64,000 bases of DNA from Heligmosomoides polygyrus polygyrus (lineage: Eukaryota > Nematoda > Chromadorea > Rhabditida > Heligmosomidae). Positions within the stretch are counted from its first letter, which is position 1. Each line of letters starts with the position of its first letter. The notes under the pieces were generated by a model. The model was not told the DNA's origin, made no database searches, and worked only from the letters and a program-made list of their open reading frames with translations. A program made the position numbers and the translations under genes. Location: the NCBI GenBank assembly GCA_947396885.1, contig OX377202.1, positions 66,994,643 to 67,058,642 of the forward strand, in the 5' to 3' direction. This document shows, one piece after another, positions 53,352 to 64,000 of this stretch.

Positions 53352-54179
53352 GTTTCCATCATAGCTATGGGGAATTTTCGAAGAGCTGGCAGTTATTGTA
53401 GCGCTTCCTATGTAACAATTTGCTCATGGCGATGAAAATGTTTGGTACGCAACACACACCACCGCGCCCTCATTGAAGTCATAACGTTGAGTGGCGGAAC
53501 TCCTACAAAGCTCGCCGCTGAGCTTCTAAGCTCGGCACTGAGCTGATAAATCGTAGCTATTCTAGGCGTGGTGATAAGAAGAGAATCCATCAGCTGGATA
53601 TAATTGAGTTCTGTAGCCTCGGCTGAAACGCAGGTGGTCGATGCGGCGATTTATTCTTGCTAAAGACAAGGTGGTCGATTTCCATTTCCCTCGTTAGATG
53701 AAGGTTATTTAGCAGTAATTGGTATGGTTTTGATTTAAATGTGTTTAATTTTTGTTAACTTAGAATTAGGTAGTGCTGCTAATTGGGGGAGGTAACCTAA
53801 TGTGAGAAAGATTCCAGTTCTGTAGGTTCTATTTGTGTACGTTTAATACCACAGAAGATCAGGTTTTGTTCCTGCGCTATTTCGTCCCGTCAAAATGCGC
53901 TTTCTGTCCTGGCTCTTACTTCGGCTCTCGGCCCTTCTTTTAGAATCGTCAATCCTTTAGGGAACACCCCTAAGAATCAAAATAAACTTAACCGGTCAGA
54001 TCCTCCACCATGTAGCGATACCATCTCAGTTGCCTTCACGTTTGCACTGTTGATATCGAGCGTCCTCATCTCAGCAGAGCGGAGCCGCCTCTCCTCACTG
54101 GAGGCCTACTGTTTATTATCCCAGAGGATAGCATGCCTGGCCACAAATCTGTACAGTTCTTCCGTAGTGGTGTTGGGGT
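53352..54179. other. Unassigned stretch
   Basis: No supported gene or repeat. Confidence 0.4.
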
Positions 54180-54300
54180 TGCTACAGCGATGTCTTGTTG
54201 CGACCAAAACTCCAGCGCCAGGAGGAACTCAAACCCACACCTCCTGCTGACCGGGCAAAAATGCTTAGGAGGTACTGGAGTCTCTTCACATCTGCGTTAG
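54180..54300 (-). repeat. tRNA-like SINE head (family S3), copy 2
   Basis: Reverse complement of the same unit as 50112-50200: a B-box-like GGGTTTGAGTTCCTCC, then TGGCGCTGGAGTTTTGGTCG and ACAAGACATCG. Confidence 0.45.
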
Positions 54301-55546
54301 GTGGCGCCGCAGATTCGAATGTAAATACATCATCCGCTTCAACAAAACCTTCTTTCTTGCTTCTCTGATAGACGGTTTTCTTCCTCGCATACAGCTCAGC
54401 TCACCCTCAATGTAGGATGATTCTCTTACCTTCTCGAAGAACCGTCCTTGATAGACCATGATCGTTAGTACATTTCTAACAGGTGAAGGACGTCCCCTTC
54501 TTCCCCTCCCTCACAAGCCTTTGCATGAGAGGACATTCATCCAGCCGTCAGAACAGGTGAATTTCCATTATTATGCCCGTCTTTCTGGCTGTCCTAGGTC
54601 GGATCACCGCTTTTGATCCGGGGTACATGTGGTTTCTCTTCCATTAGATGCTTCATGACACATCTTAGGGCTCCCCGCAGCATGTTATACGGTACCCTTT
54701 CGTAGATCCACGCATAGTTTTCTAGGAAGTCACAGCTAACTTTAGCAATGCTTACTAATGCATCAATATACAGTACTGGCAGTAATGATTTGTCCTTTTC
54801 CAGCCATTTCAGCTCAGGACATAAACAAAAACAATAGTCGGTGGGCAGTTTTTGGAAGATGTAAGGATAGGTAAGAGGTAGGGGAGGGGTATCGCTCAGT
54901 GTCTATTACGCTGCTAGATAGTGCTTGCTTCGATGATAAATTTGGCGACATAGTCGGACCCTATGGGCAAGAAATAGTTGTTATGCCAACGTAGACGTAG
55001 AGCGTGGCCTAGCACTTGGTGTGGTCGTCTCTGAAGACAGGCGATGCACTACTCCGTCTCTGCTCGTCGACAAGGTCCCAAGAGGAAATCTCGTTTGACA
55101 CACTAAGTATTGAAGGTTTACAAAGAAAGAAGCAGAAACTCGTAGACTTTGAGCACAGCCTCGGTTTTGTCAAAAGTTCTGGAGCTTTCTTTTTCCGGAC
55201 TTTGTAAGTCACTAGCACGCTTTCAAGAGGAGAGGCTTTGTGTTCCACAAGGACGGTTTCTTTTCCTGGTCGGATTGCTGCCTGGAAGGGGTATTGTAAG
55301 TGAGGTACAATCAGTAGGGTAATGCTCATTCCAGAGTAATCTAGATTACAGTCGGCAATGCCTCCCAGCAAGTTCCATTGATTTCTGCCTGTTCTCGTCT
55401 TGAGCAGCTCTCTATAGTATTTATTTATTTATTTATTCATTCATTTAATTTATTTGTACTTACAATATGATCCTGTTCTGGATCATCCATGACGTAGTCG
55501 GAAACGGTGTTAATCGCCGATGATAGGTGCATAGAGATATTAGAAC
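54301..55546. other. Unassigned stretch with an ATTT microsatellite
   Basis: TTTA repeats at 55418-55452 may be the 3' tail of a vanished LINE. An open minus frame at 55009-55371 has no recognisable motif. Confidence 0.4.
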
Positions 55547-55555
55547 GTGTACATA

Positions 55556-56000
55556 TCCTACTATATATAAAGCAGCAAGCGTGTGTGTGTGTGTGTGCGT
55601 GCGTGTGTCACACTGTCCGTCCGTCACACTTGAGATGGGACGCGGCAGCCGAACACGTCGGCAACCGTGCATGGCGAGCCGCAGACGTGCCGAACACGTC
55701 GGCTGCACGAAACTTCGGCCCTGGGGGTAATCAAGGTCGCTGATCACGAATCTGAAGTCAACCAATCGATATAGATAGATATTATCGATTTTTTTGAAGA
55801 TGGCGCTCAAGTGGTGCGAAACTTCGGCCCTGGGGGTAATCGAGGTCGCTGAACACGAATCTGACGTCGGATCAATCGATCCGTCTCGATTAACATAAAG
55901 GTCAGAAGGCCTAGGGAAGAATAGGAAACCCGTAGCGGCCATGGCGTCCTATTCTTGGGGTTTGGGGCGAAGCCCCCAACCAGTCGTAGGCGGCCGCTAG
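55556..56000 (+). mobile_element. Helitron-like non-autonomous element
   Basis: It opens TCCTACTATATATAAAGCAG and is followed by a GT/GC-rich microsatellite (55578-55609). Near the other end are TTTGGGGCGAAGCCCCCAA (hairpin, 55961-55979) and CTAG at 55997-56000. Helitrons begin with TC and end with a hairpin plus CTRR. The base after CTAG is G rather than the expected T, so the boundary is doubtful. A direct repeat of about 50 bases (ACTTCGGCCCTGGGGGTAAT at 55708 and 55822) is inside. Confidence 0.4.
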
Positions 56001-57880
56001 GCCAACGCACGACTGGTACATCAATAAATAATGTATAGAGTAGTATGAGTGTATAGTAGTTTAGTATAGTAGTTTGCAGCGTACACAGAGAATAGAGACA
56101 GTAGAACATAAAAAATATAGGCAGTATAGAACAGAGACAGTATGCACACTGACCCAGTAGATGAAGTGCTGTAATATTTTATAGTTTGTTAAAACAAACA
56201 AAAATATGAAACCGGAAACACTTAATCCATGAGAAACAATCTTCCACTTCATCAAAGTTGTGTACAAGAAATGAGATAGTGTTTCCCACCGTTCTTTCTG
56301 GGGAAAAATGTTGCAATAGTATTACAGTAATACAGTACATAATGCAAATAATATAATACAATAATACAGTACAGTACAGTTTTAGTAGTACATGAACTTC
56401 TTGATAGCCATAATATACAGAAGTTCTTTTAGAAGTAAGTAACGTGCAGATCTGAAAGAAAATCTTTTTGCATCAGTTTTTTTGAAAACAGGGATATTTG
56501 GCGAGTCGAGTATGTAACTTGGTAACTTCTGGAGCCAGTGAGCACCCTATAAAACAGAGTCTAACATATACATGCGACGAATCCGGCAAACTGTTGAAAG
56601 CTGGATGGAAAACCTGCCAACACGTCTATTACAGGGCATAAATATCCTGTATTTTGAGGATCTTATTTTCAGTTTACCTTTGAGAACTTTGAGACAAAAG
56701 GTCGCATGAAATAGGATGCGCCTACAAAGAAGGTTCTTAAACAAAACAAGTTTAGCCTTTCCCTATAACTAGGCGTCGGAAAGTAGCTTCAGGTGATGAG
56801 CATCTCCTCACTAACACGTTGGTAAAATGGCTTCCGTTTTTTGCATGCCCGTTCCTGCCTAGGTTTTTAGCCGTGCCAGTTCCGTAGAATTCAGCCGAAT
56901 TCGCTCCATTAAACTGATTATTACCGCATCGTTTCCGTGTTCGTGCCACTCGAAAGAGTTTCTGGCTGCGCTGGATGGCCGGACAGCTATGCATCAACAC
57001 AGATCCGTCCCTTCTCACGAAACGGTACCAATTGCATGTCGAAGAGGAGAGTCATCCTGCATTTGCTGAAATCCTTACCATGCTAGCCAAGCTTTGAAAG
57101 AGCGACGCGTACAAAATAAACATAGCACTCAGTCATTAGTAACAAGACGCCTCCCTAAAGGTTTTGGGTTAAGACTCTTAAATCATGCCTAGAGTGATCC
57201 TCTGCTAAGGAAATGACCCTTACGCGACCCTTCCAAGACCGCGGTATGTTTGCATTTGTGTAGGAGTTACTCGCTGTAGCCAAATCAAAACGAAATGAAT
57301 ATGAAGCGACAAAGGGAGCGTGTATTTATATAGTGTGCGCAGGAAGCTTGAGCAAACATGCGTTTAGCGAATCACTGCCTTAATCTGGGGAACAAGGGTG
57401 CAGTTCATACTTTAATTCTCTTGATACCAGCACAGTTGTAAAATGAGCTGGAAATTGCAAAATTATTTACTTGTTATGTACTATGGTTACACACTGCGTT
57501 TTCAGGTAGGTACATTCTTATCGCAAATGTCTAAACTACTTAACAAAAAATTTCTTTTGCTCAAGTTTGACATTATTTTAGGAGTACAGCTTGATGCACA
57601 TATTATCAGCTTATTTTCGTATTCTTTTCTGTTTCAGATGTCGTTCGTTTTCAGTTTATTTTCTGGCTTATTGTCGTCTATGTTCACTTTCTGAGGCCGT
57701 TGCATAATTCCTTGATGGCTTATCGAAAGTGGTCTTGAGCAGACGTTTACAGTGCTCGTGCACAACTTAAGTTATAGTCTGATAATTTCTTTCCAGCCAG
57801 CAAAGAAACAGGTACTGAGTAGGGAGGTGCATCACCATTCATAACGCTCTCCTAACCATTGGCAACGTGCGCTGGCCGAT
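56001..57880. other. Unassigned stretch
   Basis: AT-rich with short TAGTA-type repeats near 56030-56150 and 56330-56390. One exon-like frame at 57443-57505 ends at a GTAGGT donor, but no partner is seen. Confidence 0.4.
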
Positions 57881-58123
57881 TTAGTTAATATAGTCAGTTA
57901 CAAATCGATATGTAAAAATATTCGAGACCTCACAGTTCTTTGACAGTTTAAAATTTAATGCCACAAGAATCGAATAGTATGAGACAGAATCAGATGCGTA
58001 AATATACCCAAATTCGTTCGAAATTTTATAATTGCTCAACAGCATAAACTCCATGTCACAACAATCACAAGCAAAGGACAACAACAACCAGAACAATGAC
58101 AGCCGTAACATTAAACATGCTTC

Positions 58124-58182
58124 GTTTCGCCTCTGTCTTCACACAAAACATGTTTAAAATTAATTACCCCGAGGCTCATCAG
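58124..58182 (-). ncRNA. Hammerhead-ribozyme-like core in Penelope-like terminus
   Basis: Reading the minus strand from 58182: CTGATGA, then GCCTC, 37 bases, GAGGC, then GAAAC. These are the two invariant core strings of a hammerhead ribozyme closed by a perfect 5-bp stem II. Stem III could form from AC and GT around GAAGCAT, with cleavage after GTT. Stem I cannot be paired convincingly. Penelope-like elements are known to carry hammerhead motifs in their terminal repeats. Confidence 0.4.
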
Positions 58183-58766
58183 TGAAGAAGGTAACTAGTT
58201 AACTTAATTATTAGTACAGAAAGGGGTAATATATTATTGTGTTATTACATATTTACTAACAATAAATTTTACAAATGAAATAAAGCAAACGCACACCGTT
58301 ACAATACAACTGTGTTAGAACATCAACATCAATAACACACAACTAATAACAACTAATTCGCTCTTTATTTATTTATTTATTTTAAATTTTTAAAATAATT
58401 ATTTATTTTCATATATAAATTATAAGAAAATGAATGTGTAAATTTACAAATTTGCATATTGCTATATAATGAATAAAAATTATAAATAGGTGTTTTAAGG
58501 AAATTTCGAAATTTTAATTAATTAATTAATTAATTATTATTATTATTTTATTTTATTTACTTCATTTTCTGTTTGAAAAATAACAAACTAAATTTATTTT
58601 GCATGCTGATATAGTACTCACCACATGTTAAAGAAGAGTAGTCAAATGAGAACTACAACGTTCGAGTTGAAGTTGGGGATGAAATGAAGTATATTATCGT
58701 GATCGTATTTATGTAATAAATATTTATTTCTATTCAAACATTTTAACATATTTCTTATTCTTCTAT

Positions 58767-59444
58767 CTATTGCAAATATTCTTTTCTTATATTTATTGCA
58801 TAGCTATTTTTATTAAGTCTAGTTATCAACTTTACAATGCTTTCAACGATATCGTTAAAGGCTGTACAACATCTAATTAATCCTGATGTTTCTGTAATTA
58901 TGATTGATTTTTTAACTTTTATCAAAATATTTGAGTCGAAATGAGGAAATCTAATAACATAAAATTTAAAACTATCTGTCTTATTGTATAATTTTGTTGC
59001 TAATTTAAGGTTAATAATTTTGATATTGAGATCCAGATAATTGCAATCGTAATCTGACCCATGTGTTGTCTCCAACTGAAGAGAATCTTCGTTTGTTTCA
59101 CCAAGCAGTTTTTGTATGTATTTACTATTTTTATTATGAACTATAAGGATATCATGCATGTATCTAAATGGATGTATGTTCACGGGAGGATTTTTTGTTA
59201 CCAACTTTTTGCAAAACTTGTATTCAAATAGTGATAATGTGAGAACAGCAAGTAATGGACTACAATTGCTTTCTTGAGGTACTTCATTAATTTGTTTATA
59301 AATTATGCCTGCGAAAATTGTAAAACTGGCTTTAATTAAATATTCAGTGAAGAGGAATAAATCTTTCGTTGTATAGTATCTGTATTTATTTAGAGTATCA
59401 TTATTATTTAGTAAAATAAATATTGTTGTGTTCATTATATGCAA
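58767..59444 (-). pseudogene. Penelope-like reverse transcriptase fragment
   Basis: The 225-residue frame has the signature of Penelope-like reverse transcriptases: VPQESNCSPLLAVLTLSLFE (motif B region, usually GIPMGTNCAPLLADLFL), RYMHDILIVHN (motif C, usually RYIDDIL), NYLDLNIKI, then TKLYNKTDSFKFYVIRFPHF and DSNI, and GLIRCC. The first catalytic Asp of motif C is His here (CAT for GAT), so polymerase activity is lost. Motif A and the fingers are missing at the N-terminus. The reading frame is nonetheless open for 678 bases. Confidence 0.7.
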
Positions 59445-59830
59445 TATATTTCTTACCCGTTTTATGAAAACATATTTTTAATAATTCTTTCACATTTTTT
59501 AAAATACGATATTATGAGGAAGACTAGTAAACATATTAGTTAATTACTTATTATTTTTACCCTTCTACATACTTCGGGGTGTGGTAGCAATTATTTACGC
59601 CTTTCAGCCGCACACAGCCGATAGATGGAAACAGCAATGTAAGGCGTTCCCGTTCTCCTAGCCACATTACGATGTGTGAAATGCGAGCTCCACAGCGTAT
59701 GTGGAGGAGAGCAGTTGGCTAGCAATCCGCGGCCTATTCCATCTAGTATTTTTGGGAGTGGGCTCAATCCCTAAGTATTCCTCCAAAACATGCCTTTCAG
59801 GCGCCAGCAATCCTAAGTCATTTCTGCTCA

Positions 59831-59836
59831 TTTCAG
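59831..59836 (+). promoter_or_regulatory. TTTCAG acceptor directly before the arrestin start codon
   Basis: TTTCAG is followed at once by ATG 59837. In nematodes an acceptor right at the start codon is the usual place for spliced-leader addition. A cis-spliced upstream exon cannot be excluded. Confidence 0.5.
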
Positions 59837-62800
59837 ATGCCAACCACGCAGCTGAACATCGTCGTCTCACAACCGCGAGTGCTTGCCGGTGAACTGCTCA
59901 ACGTGCGGGTAAGCCGGCTTCCTGCGATCGTTGATCTGGGGCACGGGCTCCATGCTCCTGGCGGATTGGGTGCCTCGCCTGAGAAAGCAGCTGTTTTCAC
60001 GCAATTGTTTGCGTTAAAGATTACCTCAGCGAGTATTTTCAGCGGCGGACACTTGATTAAGTCTTCGCGGCAGGTAGCAAAGATGAGGTTAGACGAATTC
60101 TTTAGCTGACGTATTCAGCAGAGTTAAGATAGCAGGTTTTCCTCTTTGAGCTAGCTAAGGGTAGCACTTTGGTGTTGAAGCAGAGATGGGGCTTTAGTGA
60201 GGTGCGCATTCTTGTTCTCTTCAGCCACGGGGATGCTATGATATCGGCGGGCCTTTCATCCGGTGGTAGAAAGCATGTGCTCTGTTTTATTGAGAACGCA
60301 AAGCATGAACCTCATCGCTTCCAACTCTTTATATGTATCTACTGGCGGGCTGAAGGGAGACGCCAACTGCGTCTACACACCATGCGATAGTGCAGATGCA
60401 TTTTGAATACCTATTGGTCTTAAGCTAAAAGCGCTCTAATTTGATGGATGGCTCGTTTTCTTTTCCCAGACTAGTATCCTGCCAATTCGTACATCTCGCA
60501 AGAAGGTAATCTGAGTACTCTGAAGAAAGAAACAAACCAGTTTGTCTCGCACGTGTGCGAGCTGCGTTGCTCCTTGTTAACGCAAAGCTTGTTTCGATTT
60601 TTTACACGGATCTAATTTTCCCGAAACCTAACAATAGCTCCTGCATCTTTCAAAAGCTGTCGTACTCAAGATGGTTGTTCATAGCTTGCAGCCTTACATG
60701 AGAAAAGCATGTCCGCTCTACTCAAACACCTTGAGTTTGTTTGCCATCTTTGCGAATTAGTCGCTGCTCCATTGGAGAATATTGAGGCATGACCGCTTCT
60801 GCAATGGGCTTCAGGTACCCGACATTGATTTTCTGCCATTCTCTAGACAGGGCTACCTTCAAGCTGTCAAAGCGTTAGTGAGAGTTCGACGAGACCCTTC
60901 GCTGTAAAGCGCTCCAGACGGAGTAGTCCATTGGCTTCAGTTCCGGGGTACGCAGATTCTGCCTCAGAGCACAGAATGCGATCGTCGATTTTGATCCATG
61001 CCCAGTCCTGCTAAACAATGCTGTCTAGACCACGAAATCTGAGTTTCTTTTAGAACAACATTCTAAAAGACATTGGAGTTGATTATAACACTTTGCTGAT
61101 GAAAACAGGGGATTTCCTGCCTTCAGATTTTATTCGAGCCCAGGCCTCGCAGACTTCGGAATAACGTTTCCTGAGCGTCCACGGTGCTTTCGGGATTTTC
61201 TTCGCAGTAGAGGCCACAAGTTGTCCGTGATTTTGTCTTCTGTCAGCAACCTCAATGACGAACATTTTGTTTTCAGTCCAATCTACGTCTGATATCACTC
61301 TCACAAATGAAATCGAGTCGTTTTTTACATTTTTAGCAGCCAATCCTCCTCTGCAGATTCAGTGAGGACATATCCGCGAAAGAGTTGACAATTGTGAGGC
61401 CCTAGCTCTTTTCTGACAATGTCATAAACGTCCAGCCATGATATATGTAGGTCGGAAGCGATTTTCTCTAGGATAACCTCGTCTCCTCTTCCTGATTATC
61501 TTGCGGATGCCGAGTTTGTCGACGGTACGAGATCGGCTTGTTTTGGAAGCGGATGATGTTGTCCTCGTTGCTTATGCTGCACCCCGATCCTCCCTTCAGT
61601 CCTGTCGTTGATGTGGAGCCTTCATGCAATCTCCTCTAGTCGAAGTCTTTCCTCCACGAGGTGCGCGACGAGAAGATGGACGCATGACCTGCTGAGCGTT
61701 AACCCTGCACATGCGGAATTTGCGAAGATGAGATTGCAACGGATGACGATCGTATCAAATATCAAAAGCCCACATTTGTAAAAGGCCCAGGATAAGGGTT
61801 GAATACAAGGTGACTACGAAGTATGGTCCGCAATTCTACGAATGGTTTCTGGGAACAGATTGCCATTTCAAGGAGATGTTACACACGTTTGACAGCATAG
61901 TTCATTCGAGTTCAGTGCCGAGACGGTCTAGGATTCCTGGCGTAAAGAAATTTGTAAAGATTCTGTTGTGTTTGAACTTTTTAAGTGCCTTTCAGGCCTG
62001 TGGTGATTAGAGATTCTGTTTCTACATTGTTGTATCTTTCCTCTCCTTCAGTTTTATTAGACATGGTGGCGGAAGCTTTTAATAAGGCTACAACATTGTT
62101 ATCACACAAAGAACGTAACACCATTAGAGCGTTCGTTTTAATGGCTGCACAAATACCACATGGGTGTCTGTAGCATGATGGACCTATTCTATGCTCGATT
62201 TACTCTATATTAAACTAGGCACTCGATACCCACTAGGCCAGTGAATAACTGACCGATGTTTTCCCGAAAGGCGGTTCGCTTACTTCTCCATCGCTTCGTC
62301 CAAACGGATTTAAAAGACCCAGATCTATGCAACGGCTGTCCACAGTATCGCATATATAGATACAGCACGATATGAGGCTCTACTTATGGATAGCGGAGGA
62401 TAGGAACTATGAAGCCGAAAAGGAAGTGCGGCTCTGACCGATGTTCCAGTGATTCCAAATAATAAATGCGCGCTTTACGAAAAGTAGTATTTCAGATATT
62501 ATTGGATTCCGTAGATCCGGACACCGTCATCCAGAGTTTGACAGCGGAGGTGAAGGGTGTCGGTCGGACGGGTTGGGTGAATATTCACACGGATAAAATA
62601 TTCGAAACGGAGAAAGTGAGTTCATTCATTTTCGAGACGCTTTTCGAATTTTTGGTTTCCACATGGCTGCCTTCCCGTCAACTTCATATGAGGTGTAGGT
62701 AGCAACTAGAGCAGAGAATGTTGCGTTCAGACCCCTGAAAGGCAGGGCTCATGCACACGGATCCTTGAAGGCTTTCTGGCGCAATCCTAAACGAACTTTT

Positions 62801-63924
62801 AAGGGTTTGCATGAGCCCTTGCACACACTTCTGCGGCCCATCTCTTATTTTTATCTGCTTCGTCAACTTTCTGATTGTGTCGGAATTTACGAAAGGAGTG
62901 TGAAATGTCTATAGCGAGGGCATTCTGAGCCCTTTGGTTAGAAGCTGTTCCTATTTGACTGGGTATCTGCTAGGAGTCTGCCTTGATAGATCGCCTCATA
63001 TGCACACATATACATGGACAACAGATAGTCGCGTTTTTGAAGGGGTTTTCCGTTTACAGATGTACTTCCACAGCCAGTTGGCGCTCTGCCCTCCAGGCAT
63101 GCCTATCTCAGCCGGAAAGCATCAGTTTCCTCTGCAGGTTCGTTAGGAAACGTCATGTTGTCATTGGGCGCTGCTGTACCTCTCCAATTATTCAGGTTGT
63201 GATTCCCGAGAATGCGCCGAGCAGCTACGAGAGCCAATTTGGATCCGTGCGGTATCAAGTGAAGGTGGTGCTCACGGCGAACACCGACCAGGTTGTTGGA
63301 CAATGGCCTCCCGACTGACAAAGTTAGTGAAAGTCCGTCGGCTTGCAGGCATCGTGCTCCGAGGTGTTTCCGATCGTTGTACTGGCACGTTCGTTTTTCG
63401 ATCAAGTGCCTATGAACGTGCTGTCGCCCATCGACTTTCAAGACGAGGTAGGTGATGGGCTTCACGCACCGTCAGCTCCTTTTTATGCGTTCTGCGAACA
63501 TTTCTGGCTGCGTGAAGGGTCCTTGTCGTTCACGGAATTTCTCTCAGGGAGAATTCTAGCGCTTTTTGTCTTACTGGAGAAGGAGATTATTCACCGACTT
63601 CTGATTTTGAGAGGAAATTCAGGCTAATCAGGCAGACTAAAACAAGGAGAAGCTGGTTCAGCCTCCTACGAATACCATTCAAAGGTTTCTTCTTTGTTCA
63701 AAGAAACTTTATCAAAAATAAAAAGAATAAAAAAAATATTTTGAATTTTAATATTTTTAGTAGCGAAATACGAAGCAAAAACAAAAAACTGGAATGAATT
63801 TTTACTTCTCCGCTTTAGTTTGAATAATACCGAATTTCAGATTGACTTTACCTGCTGCTCACTACCGTTCGGTTGTGTCTCACTGATGATATCGCTTCCG
63901 CGTTCAGCGTTCCGGCTAGGAGAA
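59837..63924 (+). CDS. Arrestin-domain protein (alpha-arrestin-like), 3' partial
   Basis: Six exons, each a whole number of codons (phase 0): 59837-59908, 62496-62615, 63060-63137, 63196-63291, 63349-63447 and 63841-63924. Joined, they give 215 codons: QPRVLAGELLNVR, ILLDSVDPDTVIQSLTAEVK, GVGRTGWVNIHTDKIFETEK, LCPPGMPISAGKHQFPLQ, VVIPENAPSSYESQFGSVRY, QVKVVLTANT, SEVFPIVVLARSFFDQVPMN, VLSPIDFQDE and FTCCSLPFGCVSLMISLPRS. This is the arrestin N-domain (AGE, G.....W, PG.h.fp, P.S.e...g.vrY) running into the start of the C-domain (CC..pfG, l.r). Alpha-arrestins act as adaptors in trafficking and ubiquitination of membrane proteins. The gene continues past the right edge, where a PPxY motif would be looked for. 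Intron 1 (2.59 kb) contains a transposase remnant. The gene appears intact so far. Confidence 0.92.
60745..61650 (-). pseudogene. maT-like (Tc1/mariner) transposase remnant in arrestin intron 1
   Basis: On the minus strand: a helix-turn-helix piece (TTSSASKTSRSRTVDKLGIR) near 61560-61500, WTENKMFVIEVADRRQNH near 61280, WARIKSEGRKSPVFISK near 61110, and after frame changes PELKPMDYSVWSALQRRVSS near 60930 with LKVALSREWQKI. In related elements the first and third motifs read SDEK.F and PDLNPMDYS.W; here both Asp positions are Glu, so it is inactive. Terminal inverted repeats were not found. Confidence 0.65.
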
Positions 63925-64000
63925 GTGGGCCATCGATTTACGTTTTGCTTATTTTCACAACTGCTTGTCATCGCCGTCCCAACTCGCAGTGTTTCAGAAC

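Larger units (their letters stand above)
57881..59550 (-). mobile_element. Penelope-like element, decayed
   Basis: A strikingly AT-rich block containing the reverse transcriptase frame 59444-58767 and, downstream of it on the minus strand, a terminal region with a hammerhead-like core (58182-58124). No GIY-YIG endonuclease was found. Boundaries are set by composition and are approximate. Confidence 0.6.

Noticed and set aside
60169..60390. Additional arrestin exon
   Set aside because: It is in frame by itself, but exon 1 joins exon 2 at 62496 perfectly in the family alignment, leaving no room for it.
1..64000. CRISPR array or phage-defence cluster
   Set aside because: No regularly spaced short direct repeats with unique spacers, and no prokaryotic gene structure anywhere in the window.

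Overview
This is eukaryotic DNA, most likely from a parasitic nematode; a hookworm or other strongylid fits best. Three things point there. The genes are split into short exons by mostly small introns with TTTCAG-type acceptors, and one start codon sits directly behind such an acceptor, as in spliced-leader trans-splicing. The best-resolved gene has the acyl-CoA-binding plus enoyl-CoA isomerase architecture known from nematodes. The repeat content (RTE-like LINEs, mariners, Tc5-like and maT-like transposases, tRNA-like SINEs, short palindromic elements) is typical of strongylid genomes. The species assignment is an inference. I see no bacterial operon, CRISPR array or phage.

Two host genes are well supported, both on the plus strand. 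At 19921-23626 lies an ACBP-domain enoyl-CoA delta-isomerase (10 exons; only the first, upstream exon is not located). At 59837-63924 lies an arrestin-domain (alpha-arrestin-like) gene with six exons that all join in phase 0 and that runs off the right edge. Weaker host exons lie at 2368-2801 (C-terminus of an unknown protein), 30864-31049, 32776-32975, 49600-50962 and 53179-53351.

Almost everything else is mobile DNA. 0-12 kb: an RTE C-terminus (1-318), palindromic MITEs, SINE-like copies, two copies of one RTE family (3.0-4.6 and 8.5-11.4 kb, minus), a Tc5/DDE_1 transposase tail and a decayed mariner. 12-19 kb: mostly unassigned, with four palindromic elements sharing the terminal motif GATTCATCAAC and a GC-rich block. 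24-28 kb: a hAT-like TIR element, a 42-bp tandem array, an RTE tail, a tRNA-like SINE and a 1.43-kb TIR element with a 9-bp target duplication. 28-38 kb: SINE-like families, one copy with a perfect 32-bp palindrome. 37.5-48.5 kb: a CR1-like fragment and a cluster of three RTE copies separated by a second CR1-like element. 51.2-52.5 kb: an almost intact mariner with TIRs and TA duplication. 55.5-56 kb: a Helitron-like stretch. 57.9-59.5 kb: a very AT-rich Penelope-like element with a broken catalytic motif and a hammerhead-ribozyme-like core behind it.

I found no clearly undescribed multi-gene system. The strongest leads are structural: the ribozyme-like core in the Penelope-like terminus, the hairpin built into a SINE head, the MITE nested in a MITE with its target duplication visible, and the near-intact mariner with one missing base.
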